DNA of 23,095 nt from JBCCSZ01 sp039199225 (GCA_039199225.1 JBCCSZ010000097.1:1-23095); one strand, 5' to 3'; counted from the first letter of the stretch, positions 1-8,878 are shown. A program made the numbers and translations. Notes: generated by a model not told the origin, from the sequence alone.

Positions 1-103
1 GACATTCGAAAATATACGATTGATAATAAAAAGTTAATGCGACAGCATTCGTGAACCACCTGTGAGAAGATGAGTATATTTAGATTGAACAAGGAACAAC
101 GAA

Positions 104-433
104 ATGAGTTTGCCCAGCAACAAATCCAAATCCATCCGCATTGACGAACATCCGTGTCGGTGGACCATTTCAGAAGACAAAGAAAACAAAAGTGTAAAAA
201 TCATTATCCAGCGAATCGACGGCGGAAAACTCATCCTGAAAACACTACAAGAGCTGAAAGGCATGCTTTGGTTGTATAACCACAACGGTAAAGCCTACAT
301 TGGTCCGATCACACCCAATTGGGTCTTACAAATCGGTAAAATGGCCATGGCTATTGGTTGGATACCCACTGATACTTCAACTTTTTATGCAGCTTTCAAA
401 AATGGCATCCTTCAGCAAATAGTTGACGATTAG
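104..433 (+). CDS. Hypothetical protein, 109 aa
   Basis: I do not recognise this family. The protein is small, soluble-looking and mixed in charge, with no signal peptide or membrane segment. The N-terminal half is rich in Lys and Glu, with a likely beta-rich stretch (residues about 22-45). The second half has aromatic and glycine residues around WLYNHNGKAYIGP and a GWIPTDTSTFYAAF segment. The ATG at 104 is preceded by AAGGA about nine bases upstream, a plausible ribosome binding site. A TATATTTA at 75-82 is one base away from the Bacteroidota -7 box. It lies 95 bp upstream of the M16 peptidase on the same strand with no terminator seen between them, so co-transcription is possible. Coding status rests on the uninterrupted frame and a sensible composition only. 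Confidence 0.6.
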   Translation: MSLPSNKSKSIRIDEHPCRWTISEDKENKSVKIIIQRIDGGKLILKTLQELKGMLWLYNHNGKAYIGPITPNWVLQIGKMAMAIGWIPTDTSTFYAAFKNGILQQIVDD

Positions 434-514
434 CAAACAAATGAGTCTCGGGGCTTTGCTGCCAACAACTCAATTGTTCATAGATATAAGTATAAAACAT
501 ATTTCAATCAAATT

Positions 515-522
515 AAATTTCG
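515..522 (+). promoter_or_regulatory. Weak -7-like box immediately before the M16 peptidase ATG
   Basis: AAATTTCG ends six bases before the ATG at 529. The stretch TTCGCCTACT before this ATG nearly repeats the TTCGCCTACG before the ATG at 22039. It differs from TAnnTTTG at two positions, so it is only a candidate. Confidence 0.25.
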
Positions 523-528
523 CCTACT

Positions 529-3450
529 ATGAATTCTATTGCCAGGTACCTTTTTGGCCTACTGCTTCTCACAGCACTGGTCCACCAAGCATGTACGCCT
601 AAAACAGCAGAAACCACCGCTGCTACAAAAGAAATACCCGAAGAAGTCACTGAAAAAGTGCGCCCAGCCCTACAGCCCGCCTCCCCCGAAGGAGTCGAAT
701 TGACCACTGATATTCCGGTCGACCCGAACATCCGCATCGGCATACTCAATAACGGCCTGAAGTACTACATCCGTAAAAACAGCAAACCCGAAAATCGGGC
801 AGAATTGCGTTTGGCAGTCAACGCCGGAGCCATGCAGGAGGACGAAGACCAACAAGGTCTGGCCCACTTCGTAGAGCACATGGCCTTCAATGGCAGCAAG
901 AATTTCAAGAAAAGCGAGCTGGTTGACTACCTGGAATCCATCGGAACCCGCTTTGGTCCCGACCTCAATGCCTACACCAGCTTTGACGAGACCGTCTACA
1001 TGTTGCAGGCCCGTACGGACGATCAGACCTTGCTGAACAAGGCATTGCTCATCTTGGAAGATTGGGCAGGCGGCGTAAGTTTTGAGCATGAAGAAATCGA
1101 CAAGGAAAGAGGGGTCGTAGAATCGGAATGGCGCTCCCGGCTGAGCCCACAGCAGCGCATGCAAAATGAATATTTCCCGATCATGTACTACGGGTCTCGA
1201 TACGCTAAAAGACTACCGATCGGAAAGCCAGAAATCATTCTCAATGCCAAGTACGAAACGGTGAAGCGCTTTTACAGGGATTGGTATCGCCCCGATTTGA
1301 TGGCTGTCGTCCTTGTCGGAGATTTTGACGTAGACGCTATGGAGGAGCAAGTCAAAACCCGTTTCAGCAAGTTTACAAATCCCAGCAGCCCACGTCCTAA
1401 GCAAACCTATCCCGTCCCAGATCACGCAGAAACCCTGGTCTCTATTGTGTCTGATAAAGAAGCTCCTTTCACCAATGTTCGCTTGATGTATAAGCACGAC
1501 TTTGAGCCCATCAAAAGTATGAAAGACTATCGCAAGCAGCTGGTCAACCGCCTGTACAACACCATGCTCGACGGGCGCTTGGATGAACTGACGCAATTGC
1601 CAGACCCGCCCTTCAGTTTTGCCTACACCGGGTACTCGCGAGATGTGGGCATGCTTGCCACCTACGAGTCTTTCGCCATGGTGCCAGAAGGTGGTGCAGA
1701 GCGAGGCTTGGAAGTCATTCTCGAAGAAAATGAAAGAGTCTTGAGACATGGCTTTACGGAGAGTGAATTTGAAAGAGCCAAGCTCCGCATCCTAACGGGT
1801 ATGGAAAAGGCGTTTAAAGAAAAGGACAAGACCGACTCCCGCCGCTTTGCCATGCGGTATGTTTACAATTATTTGGACGACAACCCCATCCCCAGCATCG
1901 CAGAGGAATTGGAATTCTATAAAAATCTTTTGCCGACCATTCAATTGCAAGAAGTGGATAGATTGGCAAAAAGGTGGATCAGCGATGACAATCGCGTCGT
2001 GGTTGTGACCGGTCCGCAGAAGGACGGGCAGACTTTACCGTCGCAGGCAGACATTCACCGAATTTTGGCGGATGTCAAAAACAAGGAAATTGCGGCTTAT
2101 GTCGACAAAGTATCTGATGAACCCCTGATGGCAAACATCCCAGCGGCGGTGGCTATCGCCAAGGAGGAGGAACGTCCGGAAGTCGGCATCACAGAATTGA
2201 CCTTCCCCAACGGTGTCAAGGCCATCCTCAAGCCAACAACATTTAAAAACGATGAAATTTTAATGCGTTCTTTCAGCCCGGGCGGTACTTCGCTGGCCGG
2301 TGAGGAGGATTACAACAGCGCTTTGTTTTCAGACAACGTTGTTCTGGAATCTGGCATAGCGACCTTCGACCAATCGCAACTTCAGAAAAAGCTGACCGGT
2401 AAGGTCGTGCGCGTCGCTCCCTACATTGGCGAACTTTACGAAGGGCTGAGAGGCAGTGTATCTCCCAAGGATGTGGAGACCATGCTTCAGTTGACGCATC
2501 TTTACTTTACCAATATCCGCGAAGACGAAGATGCCATGAATTCGTTCAAGACCAAGCAGGGGGCCATTCTCAAAAATTTGATTTCTCAACCCCGCTACTA
2601 CTATATGGATCAAGTACAGCACATCCAATTCGACAATCATCCCCGTAGAGGCATCCCAAGTGCAGAGGATTTGAATGGCGTAGAATTGGAAAAGGCCATG
2701 CAATTTTATAAGGACCGATTCGCCGATGCAGGCGATTTCACTTTCCTGTTTGTCGGCAATTTCAAAGTAGCAGATATGAAGCCCTTACTGGCTACCTACC
2801 TCGGAACGCTACCGACTCAAGGACGGAAGGAAAACTGGAAAGACGTGGGTGCAAACTACGTCAAAGGTAAGGTGGTCAAACAGTTGGTCAAAGGAGAGGC
2901 TCCCAAAGCACAAGTCAATCTGACCTGGCATGGCGATTTTGAATGGAATGGACAAAATGTGTACGACTTCAATACGATGGTACAGGTTCTGCGCATCAAG
3001 ATGCGCGAATCGATGCGAGAGGACAAAGGAGGAGTCTATGGTGTAGGCGTCAGAGGGACGGTTGTGCAGTTTCCAAAGCCCAAGTATTCCATCACCGTAT
3101 CTTTCAACGCCGACCCTCCGCGTATGGAAGAACTCATCAATACTGCCATGGCAGACATTGCAAAAGCCAAGGAATCTGGTGCCGAAGAAAAAGACCTCAC
3201 CAAGGTGAAGGAGACCCAGCGCCAAGGACGCATTAAAAACTTGAAAGAAAATAGGTATTGGATACGAACCATGGAAAGGAGTTATAAAAATGGTTCCGAT
3301 ATTGAAAGCATTCAATTGGAAAAACTTGAATCTTATATCGAAAACCTAGATTCGGACGACATCAAAAACGCAAGTGGTAAATTTTTCGATATGAACAACT
3401 TTATCCAAATCACGATGGTCCCAGAGGAAAAACAGCAAGACAATCAATAA
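529..3450 (+). CDS. M16 family zinc metallopeptidase (PqqL/pitrilysin-like), probable lipoprotein
   Basis: This is an inverzincin-type peptidase that probably degrades peptides or small proteins in the periplasm or at the outer membrane. The first M16 domain carries the inverted zinc motif HFVEH (H113, E116, H117). A distal acidic ligand lies in the VVESEW segment (E198 or E200). The second, catalytically inactive domain shows the usual substrate-binding Arg/Tyr signature near R830 and Y837 (REDKGGVYG). The 973 aa length fits the duplicated, single-chain M16 architecture with four half-domains. The N-terminus is a hydrophobic signal ending in VHQAC (C22), followed by a Thr/Glu/Ala-rich linker. 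This suggests lipidation, although His at -3 makes the lipobox imperfect. Exact substrates cannot be read from sequence. Two hairpins follow the stop codon. Confidence 0.93.
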   Translation: MNSIARYLFGLLLLTALVHQACTPKTAETTAATKEIPEEVTEKVRPALQPASPEGVELTTDIPVDPNIRIGILNNGLKYYIRKNSKPENRAELRLAVNAGAMQEDEDQQGLAHFVEHMAFNGSKNFKKSELVDYLESIGTRFGPDLNAYTSFDETVYMLQARTDDQTLLNKALLILEDWAGGVSFEHEEIDKERGVVESEWRSRLSPQQRMQNEYFPIMYYGSRYAKRLPIGKPEIILNAKYETVKRFYRDWYRPDLMAVVLVGDFDVDAMEEQVKTRFSKFTNPSSPRPKQTYPVPDHAETLVSIVSDKEAPFTNVRLMYKHDFEPIKSMKDYRKQLVNRLYNTMLDGRLDELTQLPDPPFSFAYTGYSRDVGMLATYESFAMVPEGGAERGLEVILEENERVLRHGFTESEFERAKLRILTGMEKAFKEKDKTDSRRFAMRYVYNYLDDNPIPSIAEELEFYKNLLPTIQLQEVDRLAKRWISDDNRVVVVTGPQKDGQTLPSQADIHRILADVKNKEIAAYVDKVSDEPLMANIPAAVAIAKEEERPEVGITELTFPNGVKAILKPTTFKNDEILMRSFSPGGTSLAGEEDYNSALFSDNVVLESGIATFDQSQLQKKLTGKVVRVAPYIGELYEGLRGSVSPKDVETMLQLTHLYFTNIREDEDAMNSFKTKQGAILKNLISQPRYYYMDQVQHIQFDNHPRRGIPSAEDLNGVELEKAMQFYKDRFADAGDFTFLFVGNFKVADMKPLLATYLGTLPTQGRKENWKDVGANYVKGKVVKQLVKGEAPKAQVNLTWHGDFEWNGQNVYDFNTMVQVLRIKMRESMREDKGGVYGVGVRGTVVQFPKPKYSITVSFNADPPRMEELINTAMADIAKAKESGAEEKDLTKVKETQRQGRIKNLKENRYWIRTMERSYKNGSDIESIQLEKLESYIENLDSDDIKNASGKFFDMNNFIQITMVPEEKQQDNQ

Positions 3451-3469
3451 AAAGGCCGTCGGTCTTTTT
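3449..3469 (+). terminator. Hairpin overlapping the M16 peptidase stop codon
   Basis: AAAAAGGCC pairs with GGTCTTTTT across a three-base loop, with one G-U pair. The left arm overlaps the TAA stop. The right arm supplies the T run. Confidence 0.6.
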
Positions 3470-3489
3470 ATAAAAAATATACTGCTTTT

Positions 3490-3540
3490 AAAATCGACTT
3501 CAGATATTTATTTTTTTGAAGTCGATTTTTTTATTTTTTT
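3490..3540 (+). terminator. Strong intrinsic terminator after the M16 peptidase
   Basis: AAAATCGACTTCA (3490-3502) is the exact reverse complement of TGAAGTCGATTTT (3517-3529). The loop is T-rich and a long T tract runs on to about 3540. With the hairpin at 3449 it makes a double terminator. Confidence 0.8.
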
Positions 3541-4293
3541 TGAAAACAAATTCTCCGATTGATTGTTTCACAGTTACAACCACCCAAGCAGACGCACATC
3601 AACCTCACTGAGTCACATCTCTTTCAACATAAGTAACAGAACAATTTAAAAGCTGTAGAAAGCAGCATGTCGAATGTTTTGTTGAATTACTTAAACACAA
3701 AAATACTTGTGCAGAAGAAAGAAAATAAAAACTAGCACAGGCATTTGATTCCTAACTATTTTCTTTTTATTTTAGAGTTGTATTTAGTGCTATCGTGCAT
3801 TTCTTTTATTTTATTTTCTGCTAGTATTTTCACTTAATCCTCTTGAGCAGTAAGGCTAAAAATTAACCCAACAGACATTTAAATTCACCAAAGATACCTA
3901 TTTAATAGGCTAGCATTGAATTATTTAGACCTATTTCACCAAATAATCATACTGGCTTTCTGTGGTATTCACTCAAGAGAAATTTTCCAACGCATTACGA
4001 GTATTTAAAAGGGAAAGAAAAATTTTGATTGCTTTTACCAAAGTACATTCTGTATTTTATTTATACAGGATATAGGCTGGTGTATTTTACCGCCACCCAA
4101 TCAATCGTTTCTATCAATCATCAAAAGGTAATTGGCTAGAGCAATTGCAACCACTGCAATTACTTAACAGAGCTGTTGCGTTATGAAATGCCAATAAAGC
4201 ATTTCATCTCTCAAAGAATTTATTTTTCCATTTTTTTTGGTGTGTTCTACACGCCCCCTAAAGCTATTTTTAATTACTAAAAATGATTGAATC
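3541..4293. other. Long AT-rich non-coding stretch
   Basis: About 750 bases without a convincing reading frame on either strand. The sequence is AT-rich and lacks clear long repeats or a TAnnTTTG box. TATTTTTA at 4265-4272 is the nearest approximation to a -7 box for the downstream gene. I see no RNA gene that I can name. It may hold regulatory sequence for the secreted S74 protein, or be decayed intergenic DNA. Confidence 0.5.
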
Positions 4294-5430
4294 ATGAAGT
4301 TAAAAACGTTATTTACCCTACTACTTTTTCTCGCTATTCAAGGAATGGTATTTGCCCAGTGGACAACCATCGCCGGTAGCAGTGACATCCGTAATACCAA
4401 CAATGGTAACGTACTCATCCGCCAAGGTCCTCTGTCCTCACTTAGCATCCCTACCTTTGGACAACTCGACGTGCGTGGCGACAATTTCATCCTAGCGGAT
4501 CCGTCTACCACTACTTTCCCAAGAAGATTTATCGGTCTTGGTGTTGCAGGTGGAGGTAGCCCTAATGCATGTCCAGGTTATGGTTTGCGCATCCAACCAA
4601 ATACAGATGTTGCAATGAATGTATTTCTTTTACAAGATCAATTTCCAGCTATCCAGTTTGGCCCTACAACATTCTATTTTGTATACAAGCAAGACCCCTT
4701 TGGTCCGGGTTGTGGTGGTCGCGTCATTGGGATTAATCCGAACAACACCAACTTGCTGACAGTTGCAGGTAGCGTTATAGCAACCGCTTACAACATTTCA
4801 TCAGACAAGCGTTTGAAGAACAACTTCAATGAAATTTCTTCTCCTCTCGACAAAATTTTGGCGACCAACGGACAGCGTTATTTCTACCGCAACGATATAG
4901 AAAACTATGCCTACGCCAACATGCCTGAAACAGAGCAAATCGGCTACATCGCACAAGAACTGCGCGAAGTCCTACCACAGGCTGTAGACGAAACAGAAAG
5001 TGGCTACCTGAGTGTTAAATACCACATGTTGATCCCCGTAGTGACAGAAGCTATGAAGGAGCAGCAAAACATTATAGAAGATCAAAAAGATAGAATCAAT
5101 GAGTTGGAAAGCCGCCTCAACCGCATCGAGCAGCTTTTGACAAAACAACAAGGCGAATTGGAAATCAACTCTGACAATGTACAACTCAGACAGAACCGTC
5201 CAAATCCTTTTGGTAAAAATACAACCATTGATTACAAACTGCCAAATGATTTTAACAATGCCAGCATCCGAATCATCGATGCAGCAGGGAAAGAAATCCG
5301 TAATTATTCCATCAATGATGCCAGTGGACAACTACAGGTAGATGGTTCCAAACTTACTTCTGGAATCTATTACTACTCATTGGTTATAGATGGCAAAGCT
5401 GTGAGAACAGAGAAAATGGTCGTTCGATAG
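4294..5430 (+). CDS. Secreted S74-type intramolecular chaperone/tail-fibre-like protein with T9SS sorting domain
   Basis: Residues 1-22 are a Sec signal peptide ending in VFAQ. Residues 23 to about 165 form a Gly/Pro/beta-rich passenger of unknown function. Residues about 168-250 match the peptidase S74 (endosialidase-type) chaperone domain. The SDKRLK motif places S170 and K175 five residues apart, as in the Ser/Lys self-cleaving dyad of phage tailspikes. EQIGYIAQELREVLPQAV is typical of the domain. Residues about 254-290 form a charged coiled coil (NELESRLNRIEQLL), expected to trimerise. Residues about 298-378 are a T9SS type A C-terminal domain starting with RPNPF and ending in EKMVVR. The family is known to fold trimeric fibres and then cut itself off. 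Secretion through the Por system to the surface or medium is inferred from the C-terminal domain. Confidence 0.9.
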   Translation: MKLKTLFTLLLFLAIQGMVFAQWTTIAGSSDIRNTNNGNVLIRQGPLSSLSIPTFGQLDVRGDNFILADPSTTTFPRRFIGLGVAGGGSPNACPGYGLRIQPNTDVAMNVFLLQDQFPAIQFGPTTFYFVYKQDPFGPGCGGRVIGINPNNTNLLTVAGSVIATAYNISSDKRLKNNFNEISSPLDKILATNGQRYFYRNDIENYAYANMPETEQIGYIAQELREVLPQAVDETESGYLSVKYHMLIPVVTEAMKEQQNIIEDQKDRINELESRLNRIEQLLTKQQGELEINSDNVQLRQNRPNPFGKNTTIDYKLPNDFNNASIRIIDAAGKEIRNYSINDASGQLQVDGSKLTSGIYYYSLVIDGKAVRTEKMVVR

Positions 5431-5458
5431 AAACAACCAATCTTTCCCTTTATGTTGC

Positions 5459-5489
5459 AAGCTTCCGGTGGCCACCGGAAGCTTTTTTT
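5459..5489 (+). terminator. Palindromic terminator between the S74 protein and mutS
   Basis: A perfect 26-bp inverted repeat (5459-5484; arms AAGCTTCCGGTGG and CCACCGGAAGCTT) ends in a run of T. It terminates the plus-strand gene. It also forms a hairpin just past the mutS stop, although no T run follows on that strand. Confidence 0.85.
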
Positions 5490-8133
5490 ATTCTTCTTTC
5501 AGGATTTTCTTCAATTCATTGAGCTTCATCATACAATCAATGGGCGTCATGCTATTGATTTCAATATTTTCCAAAGCTGCCTTGATCTTACCGGCCGTGG
5601 GGTCCACCGTTTCAAATATGCTGAGCTGCATGGCTTGAGCCGCTGGCATCTGTTGGAGGGTTTTCTGAATGTCTCCACTGTCGCCCATTTCGATTTGCTT
5701 TTGCTCCAACTGGGCTAAAATATCGGTCGCACGCCCGATGATTTCATTGGGCATACCAGCCATTTTTGCAACGTAAATACCAAAGCTGTGGTTGCTACCG
5801 CCTTCTGTCAACTTACGCAAAAAGATGACCTTACTGCCCACCTCCTTTGTAGCAATATGGAAGTTCTTGATCCGAGGAAATTTCTCCGCCAGCTCGTTCA
5901 GCTCGTGGTAGTGTGTCGCAAAAAGTGTCTTGGCAACAGCCTTTGCATTGTTGTGCAAATACTCGGCAATCGACCAAGCAATGGAGATGCCATCATAGGT
6001 ACTCGTTCCCCTCCCGATCTCGTCCAACAGGATGAGACTGCGGTCGGAGATGTTGTTCATAATGCTGGCCGTTTCATTCATCTCCACCATGAAAGTAGAC
6101 TCTCCGGAAGAAATGTTATCTGTCGCCCCTACCCGAGTAAATACCTTATCGACAATGCCAATCCGGGCCGATTCGGCCGGTACAAAGCAACCCATCTGCG
6201 CCATCAAGGCAATCAGTGCCGTTTGGCGCAACAAGGCCGATTTACCCGCCATGTTCGGCCCCGTAATCATCAGAATCTGTTGTTGCTCATTGTCCAGATA
6301 CACATCGTTGGGAACATAGGATTCACCCAATTCGAGCTGCTTTTCGATGACCGGGTGGCGGCCTTGTTTGATGTCGATGGTGTGCGTATCGTCGATCACC
6401 GGACGTCGATACCCATTCTTAAGCGCAATGCGTGCAAAAGCCTGCAGACAATCCAATCGGGCAATCAAGCCGGCGTTGCGCTGGACCGGACCGATAAAAT
6501 CTGCCAGGAAGGACACCAGCTCATTGTACAAGCGGTCCTCCAAGGCCAAAATCTTTTCCTCCGCTCCCAAAATTTTGGATTCCAGCTTTTTCAACTCATC
6601 GGTAATGTAGCGCTCCGAGCCGGTCAGGGTTTGCTTGCGCGTCCACTCCTCCGGCACCATATTTTTGTACTTATTGGTCACTTCGAGGTAGTAACCAAAG
6701 ACATTGTTGAAACCAATCTTCAGGCTGTTGATGCTCGTCCGGGCTGCTTCCGATTGTTGAATTTCAAGTAGTAAGTCCTTGCTATTTTGGACGATGTTTC
6801 GCAACTCATCCAATGTTTCATCACAACCATCTGCCATCACCCCCCCTTTGTTGAGGTTGACCGGCGGCTCCGGCTTGATGTTTTTATCCACCTTTTCAAT
6901 CAGGGCCTCACAGGGGTCCATGCGCTCTCCGATCTTGCGGAGGTTTTCATCCCCACAGCCCATCAGAAGCGAGCGGATGGGGCCGATGGCTTGCAAGGCA
7001 CGCTTTAGTTGAACCACCTCGCGCGGATTGATCTTCCTCAGCGGCACTTTGGAAATGAGTCGCTCCAAATCACCAATTTGTCGGATGTAGCCCTCGATCT
7101 CATCGTTTAGAGCCCTTTCCAAAATGAAAAAAGAGACCATATCCAAGCGACCATTAATGGCCTTTGGATCGAGCAGCGGCAGCAGCACCCACTTCTTCAT
7201 CAAGCGAGCGCCCATCGGAGAGATGGTTTTATCCATTATATCCAACAGACAAACGCCCGACTCGTGCGGACTGTAGACCAATTCGAGGTTCCGGATGGTA
7301 AAGCGGTCCAGCCAAACGTATTTTTCCGACTCGATGCGCCGAATCGCTCCAATGTGCTTGAGGTTCTTATTCTCGGTTGTCGCCAGATAGTGCAATGTAG
7401 CGCCGGCCGCTATCTGTGCCAGCTCCAAGGCTTCGATGCCAAAGCCCTTGAGGTTTTGAACCTCAAACTGCTCAAGCAGCTTTTCTCTAGAGTAATCAAG
7501 GGTATAGATCCATTCGTCCAAAACAAATTGGTAAAAACCCTCTCCAAAAAGGCGGTTGAAATCCTTTTTCCGATCCTTGGAAAAGATGACCTCAGAGGGT
7601 TTAAAGCTCTGCAACAGCTTGTCGATGGCTGCGGTGCTGCCCTGGCTGACCAAAAATTCACCTGTACTAATGTCCAAAAAGGCGACCCCAGCTTGTTGTT
7701 GGCGGCCCAGATAAACCGAGGCCAGGAAGTTGTTTTGGCGATGGTCCAACAACTTATCATTGACCGCCACCCCTGGTGTGACCACCTCGACCACTCCCCT
7801 TTTCACGATTTTCTTCTCTTTGCTGGGCTTTTCCAATTGCTCACAAATAGCGACCCGATGCCCGCCTCGGACGAGCCGTGGTAGGTACAAATCCAAAGAA
7901 TGATAGGGAAAACCCGCCAGCTCGATGTCGCTACCGCCATTGTTGCGCTTGGTCAGGATGATGCCCAAGACCTGAGAAGCCGTGATGGCATCCTCGCCAA
8001 AAGTTTCGTAAAAATCACCTACTCGGAAAAGCAGGATCGTATCCGGATATTTTGCCTTTTGCTGAAAATATTGCTTCATCAAAGGCGTGACCTTAGAGGC
8101 CCTCTTGGTCGTCGTTTTCTCTTTTTTTGCCAA
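5488..8133 (-). CDS. mutS: DNA mismatch repair protein MutS
   Basis: MutS recognises mismatches and small loops in newly replicated DNA and recruits MutL. With the start chosen here it has 881 aa, within the usual MutS range. Residues 41-43 are the FYE mismatch-probing motif in GDFYETF. The ATPase domain carries TGPNMAGKS (624-632; Walker A, with Ala where many MutS proteins have Gly), Walker B LLDEIGRGTSTYDG (D704, E705) and FATHYHEL. I chose the TTG at 8133 because the protein then begins LAKKEK and runs into VTPLMKQYF, as in related MutS N-termini. Also, a consensus -7 box at 8166-8173 lies just upstream, so the in-frame ATG at 8277 cannot be transcribed from it. The ATG at 8079 is a weaker alternative. 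It is transcribed divergently from the TerB-like gene. Confidence 0.96.
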   Translation of the reverse strand: MAKKEKTTTKRASKVTPLMKQYFQQKAKYPDTILLFRVGDFYETFGEDAITASQVLGIILTKRNNGGSDIELAGFPYHSLDLYLPRLVRGGHRVAICEQLEKPSKEKKIVKRGVVEVVTPGVAVNDKLLDHRQNNFLASVYLGRQQQAGVAFLDISTGEFLVSQGSTAAIDKLLQSFKPSEVIFSKDRKKDFNRLFGEGFYQFVLDEWIYTLDYSREKLLEQFEVQNLKGFGIEALELAQIAAGATLHYLATTENKNLKHIGAIRRIESEKYVWLDRFTIRNLELVYSPHESGVCLLDIMDKTISPMGARLMKKWVLLPLLDPKAINGRLDMVSFFILERALNDEIEGYIRQIGDLERLISKVPLRKINPREVVQLKRALQAIGPIRSLLMGCGDENLRKIGERMDPCEALIEKVDKNIKPEPPVNLNKGGVMADGCDETLDELRNIVQNSKDLLLEIQQSEAARTSINSLKIGFNNVFGYYLEVTNKYKNMVPEEWTRKQTLTGSERYITDELKKLESKILGAEEKILALEDRLYNELVSFLADFIGPVQRNAGLIARLDCLQAFARIALKNGYRRPVIDDTHTIDIKQGRHPVIEKQLELGESYVPNDVYLDNEQQQILMITGPNMAGKSALLRQTALIALMAQMGCFVPAESARIGIVDKVFTRVGATDNISSGESTFMVEMNETASIMNNISDRSLILLDEIGRGTSTYDGISIAWSIAEYLHNNAKAVAKTLFATHYHELNELAEKFPRIKNFHIATKEVGSKVIFLRKLTEGGSNHSFGIYVAKMAGMPNEIIGRATDILAQLEQKQIEMGDSGDIQKTLQQMPAAQAMQLSIFETVDPTAGKIKAALENIEINSMTPIDCMMKLNELKKILKEE

Positions 8134-8165
8134 TCTGGAAAGGTTCGTAGGTGAATCAAGACGAG

Positions 8166-8173
8166 CAAAGATA
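8166..8173 (-). promoter_or_regulatory. Promoter -7 box of mutS
   Basis: On the minus strand this reads TATCTTTG, a perfect match to the Bacteroidota TAnnTTTG element. Predicted transcription start is near 8159, giving a leader of about 26 bases before the TTG at 8133. No convincing -33 TTTG is seen. Confidence 0.65.
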
Positions 8174-8226
8174 ATTGGAATATTACGATTTCTGAATTTT
8201 TGACTTCCCGAATACAATAGAATATT

Positions 8227-8234
8227 TATCTTTG
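8227..8234 (+). promoter_or_regulatory. Promoter -7 box of the TerB-like gene
   Basis: TATCTTTG, a perfect TAnnTTTG, with a TTTTTG at 8197-8202 that could serve as a slightly distant -33 element. Predicted start is near 8241. It shows that the in-frame TTG at 8232 is promoter sequence and not a start codon. Confidence 0.7.
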
Positions 8235-8267
8235 ACGGCGCATTCAAACCACAAAAAAATAGTTGAA

Positions 8268-8762
8268 ATGATTCCACAATTTGAAGGACTCCAACAGGAA
8301 GAAATCGATCTCATGTACGACAGCATTCCAATGATCACCCTTCTGATCGGCGGAGCAGATGGCAACCTTGACCAAGACGAACAGCAGTGGGCTGTTAAGA
8401 TTACCAAGATTCGCTCCTACACCTATGAAGACGCCATGAAAGATTTCTATCTCGAATTGGGTGAAAGATACCAGGGAAGGCTGAGTCATATGGTAGAAAA
8501 CTACCCCAAAGATACCGAACAACGTGGCCAGGCGATTTCCAATGACCTCTCAGGGCTGAATGCCGTCCTCGCTAAATTGGACCTGGAATTTGCTGCGAGT
8601 TTTTACAAAGACCTGCGCTCTTTTGCCACCCACGTAGCCAAGGCATCCGGAGGCTTCCTGCGCTTTGGTAGCATCAGCAATGCAGAAAAGCAATGGCTGG
8701 AATTGCCCATGCTGACACCCATCGAAATTGAACAAGAAGAAGGAGAACAAGAAGCTGAATAA
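8268..8762 (+). CDS. Small acidic cytoplasmic protein, TerB-like fold suggested
   Basis: This 164-aa protein has no signal peptide or membrane segment. Residues 28-38 (GGADGNLDQDE) resemble the acidic metal-binding turn of TerB-like (tellurite resistance B) helical domains. The rest is predicted mainly helical. The tail is a run of Glu (EQEEGEQEAE). I chose the ATG at 8268 because the -7 box ends at 8234; the longer frame from the TTG at 8232 begins inside the promoter. It stands divergently from mutS, with the two -7 boxes about 53 bp apart, which may permit coordinated expression, but nothing ties its role to mismatch repair. The TerB assignment is tentative. It could equally be a lineage-specific protein. 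Confidence 0.75.
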   Translation: MIPQFEGLQQEEIDLMYDSIPMITLLIGGADGNLDQDEQQWAVKITKIRSYTYEDAMKDFYLELGERYQGRLSHMVENYPKDTEQRGQAISNDLSGLNAVLAKLDLEFAASFYKDLRSFATHVAKASGGFLRFGSISNAEKQWLELPMLTPIEIEQEEGEQEAE

Positions 8763-8795
8763 AAATCTTATCTTGTATTCTATCAAACCATTATA

Positions 8796-8830
8796 TTTGA
8801 TTCGGGTTGCGATCTATCTGGTGAAAGCCT
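8796..8830 (+). repeat. Degenerate intergenic element, copy 1
   Basis: TTTGATTCGGGTTGCGAT, then AT and AAAGCCT, recurs in degenerate form at 15141-15176. Each copy starts 33-34 bases past the stop of the preceding plus-strand gene. Copy 1 also faces a partial inverted repeat at about 8841-8858 (CCCAACTTGAATTATAAT), so it may fold. Confidence 0.4.
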
Positions 8831-8878
8831 CCAACTCATCCCAACTTGAATTATAATTAGCTAAATCAAACCCCTTTT

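Noticed and set aside
1..54. Seventeen open codons from the window edge ending in TGA, possibly the tail of an upstream gene
   Set aside because: The peptide (DIRKYTIDNKKLMRQHS) is plausible but too short to support a call.
4294..5430. Phage remnant suggested by the tail-fibre S74 domain
   Set aside because: No other phage gene is present, and the signal peptide and T9SS domain show a bacterial secreted protein.
5788..7884. Long plus-strand open frames opposite mutS
   Set aside because: They lie antisense to a certain MutS gene and show no family motif; open frames there follow from mutS codon use.
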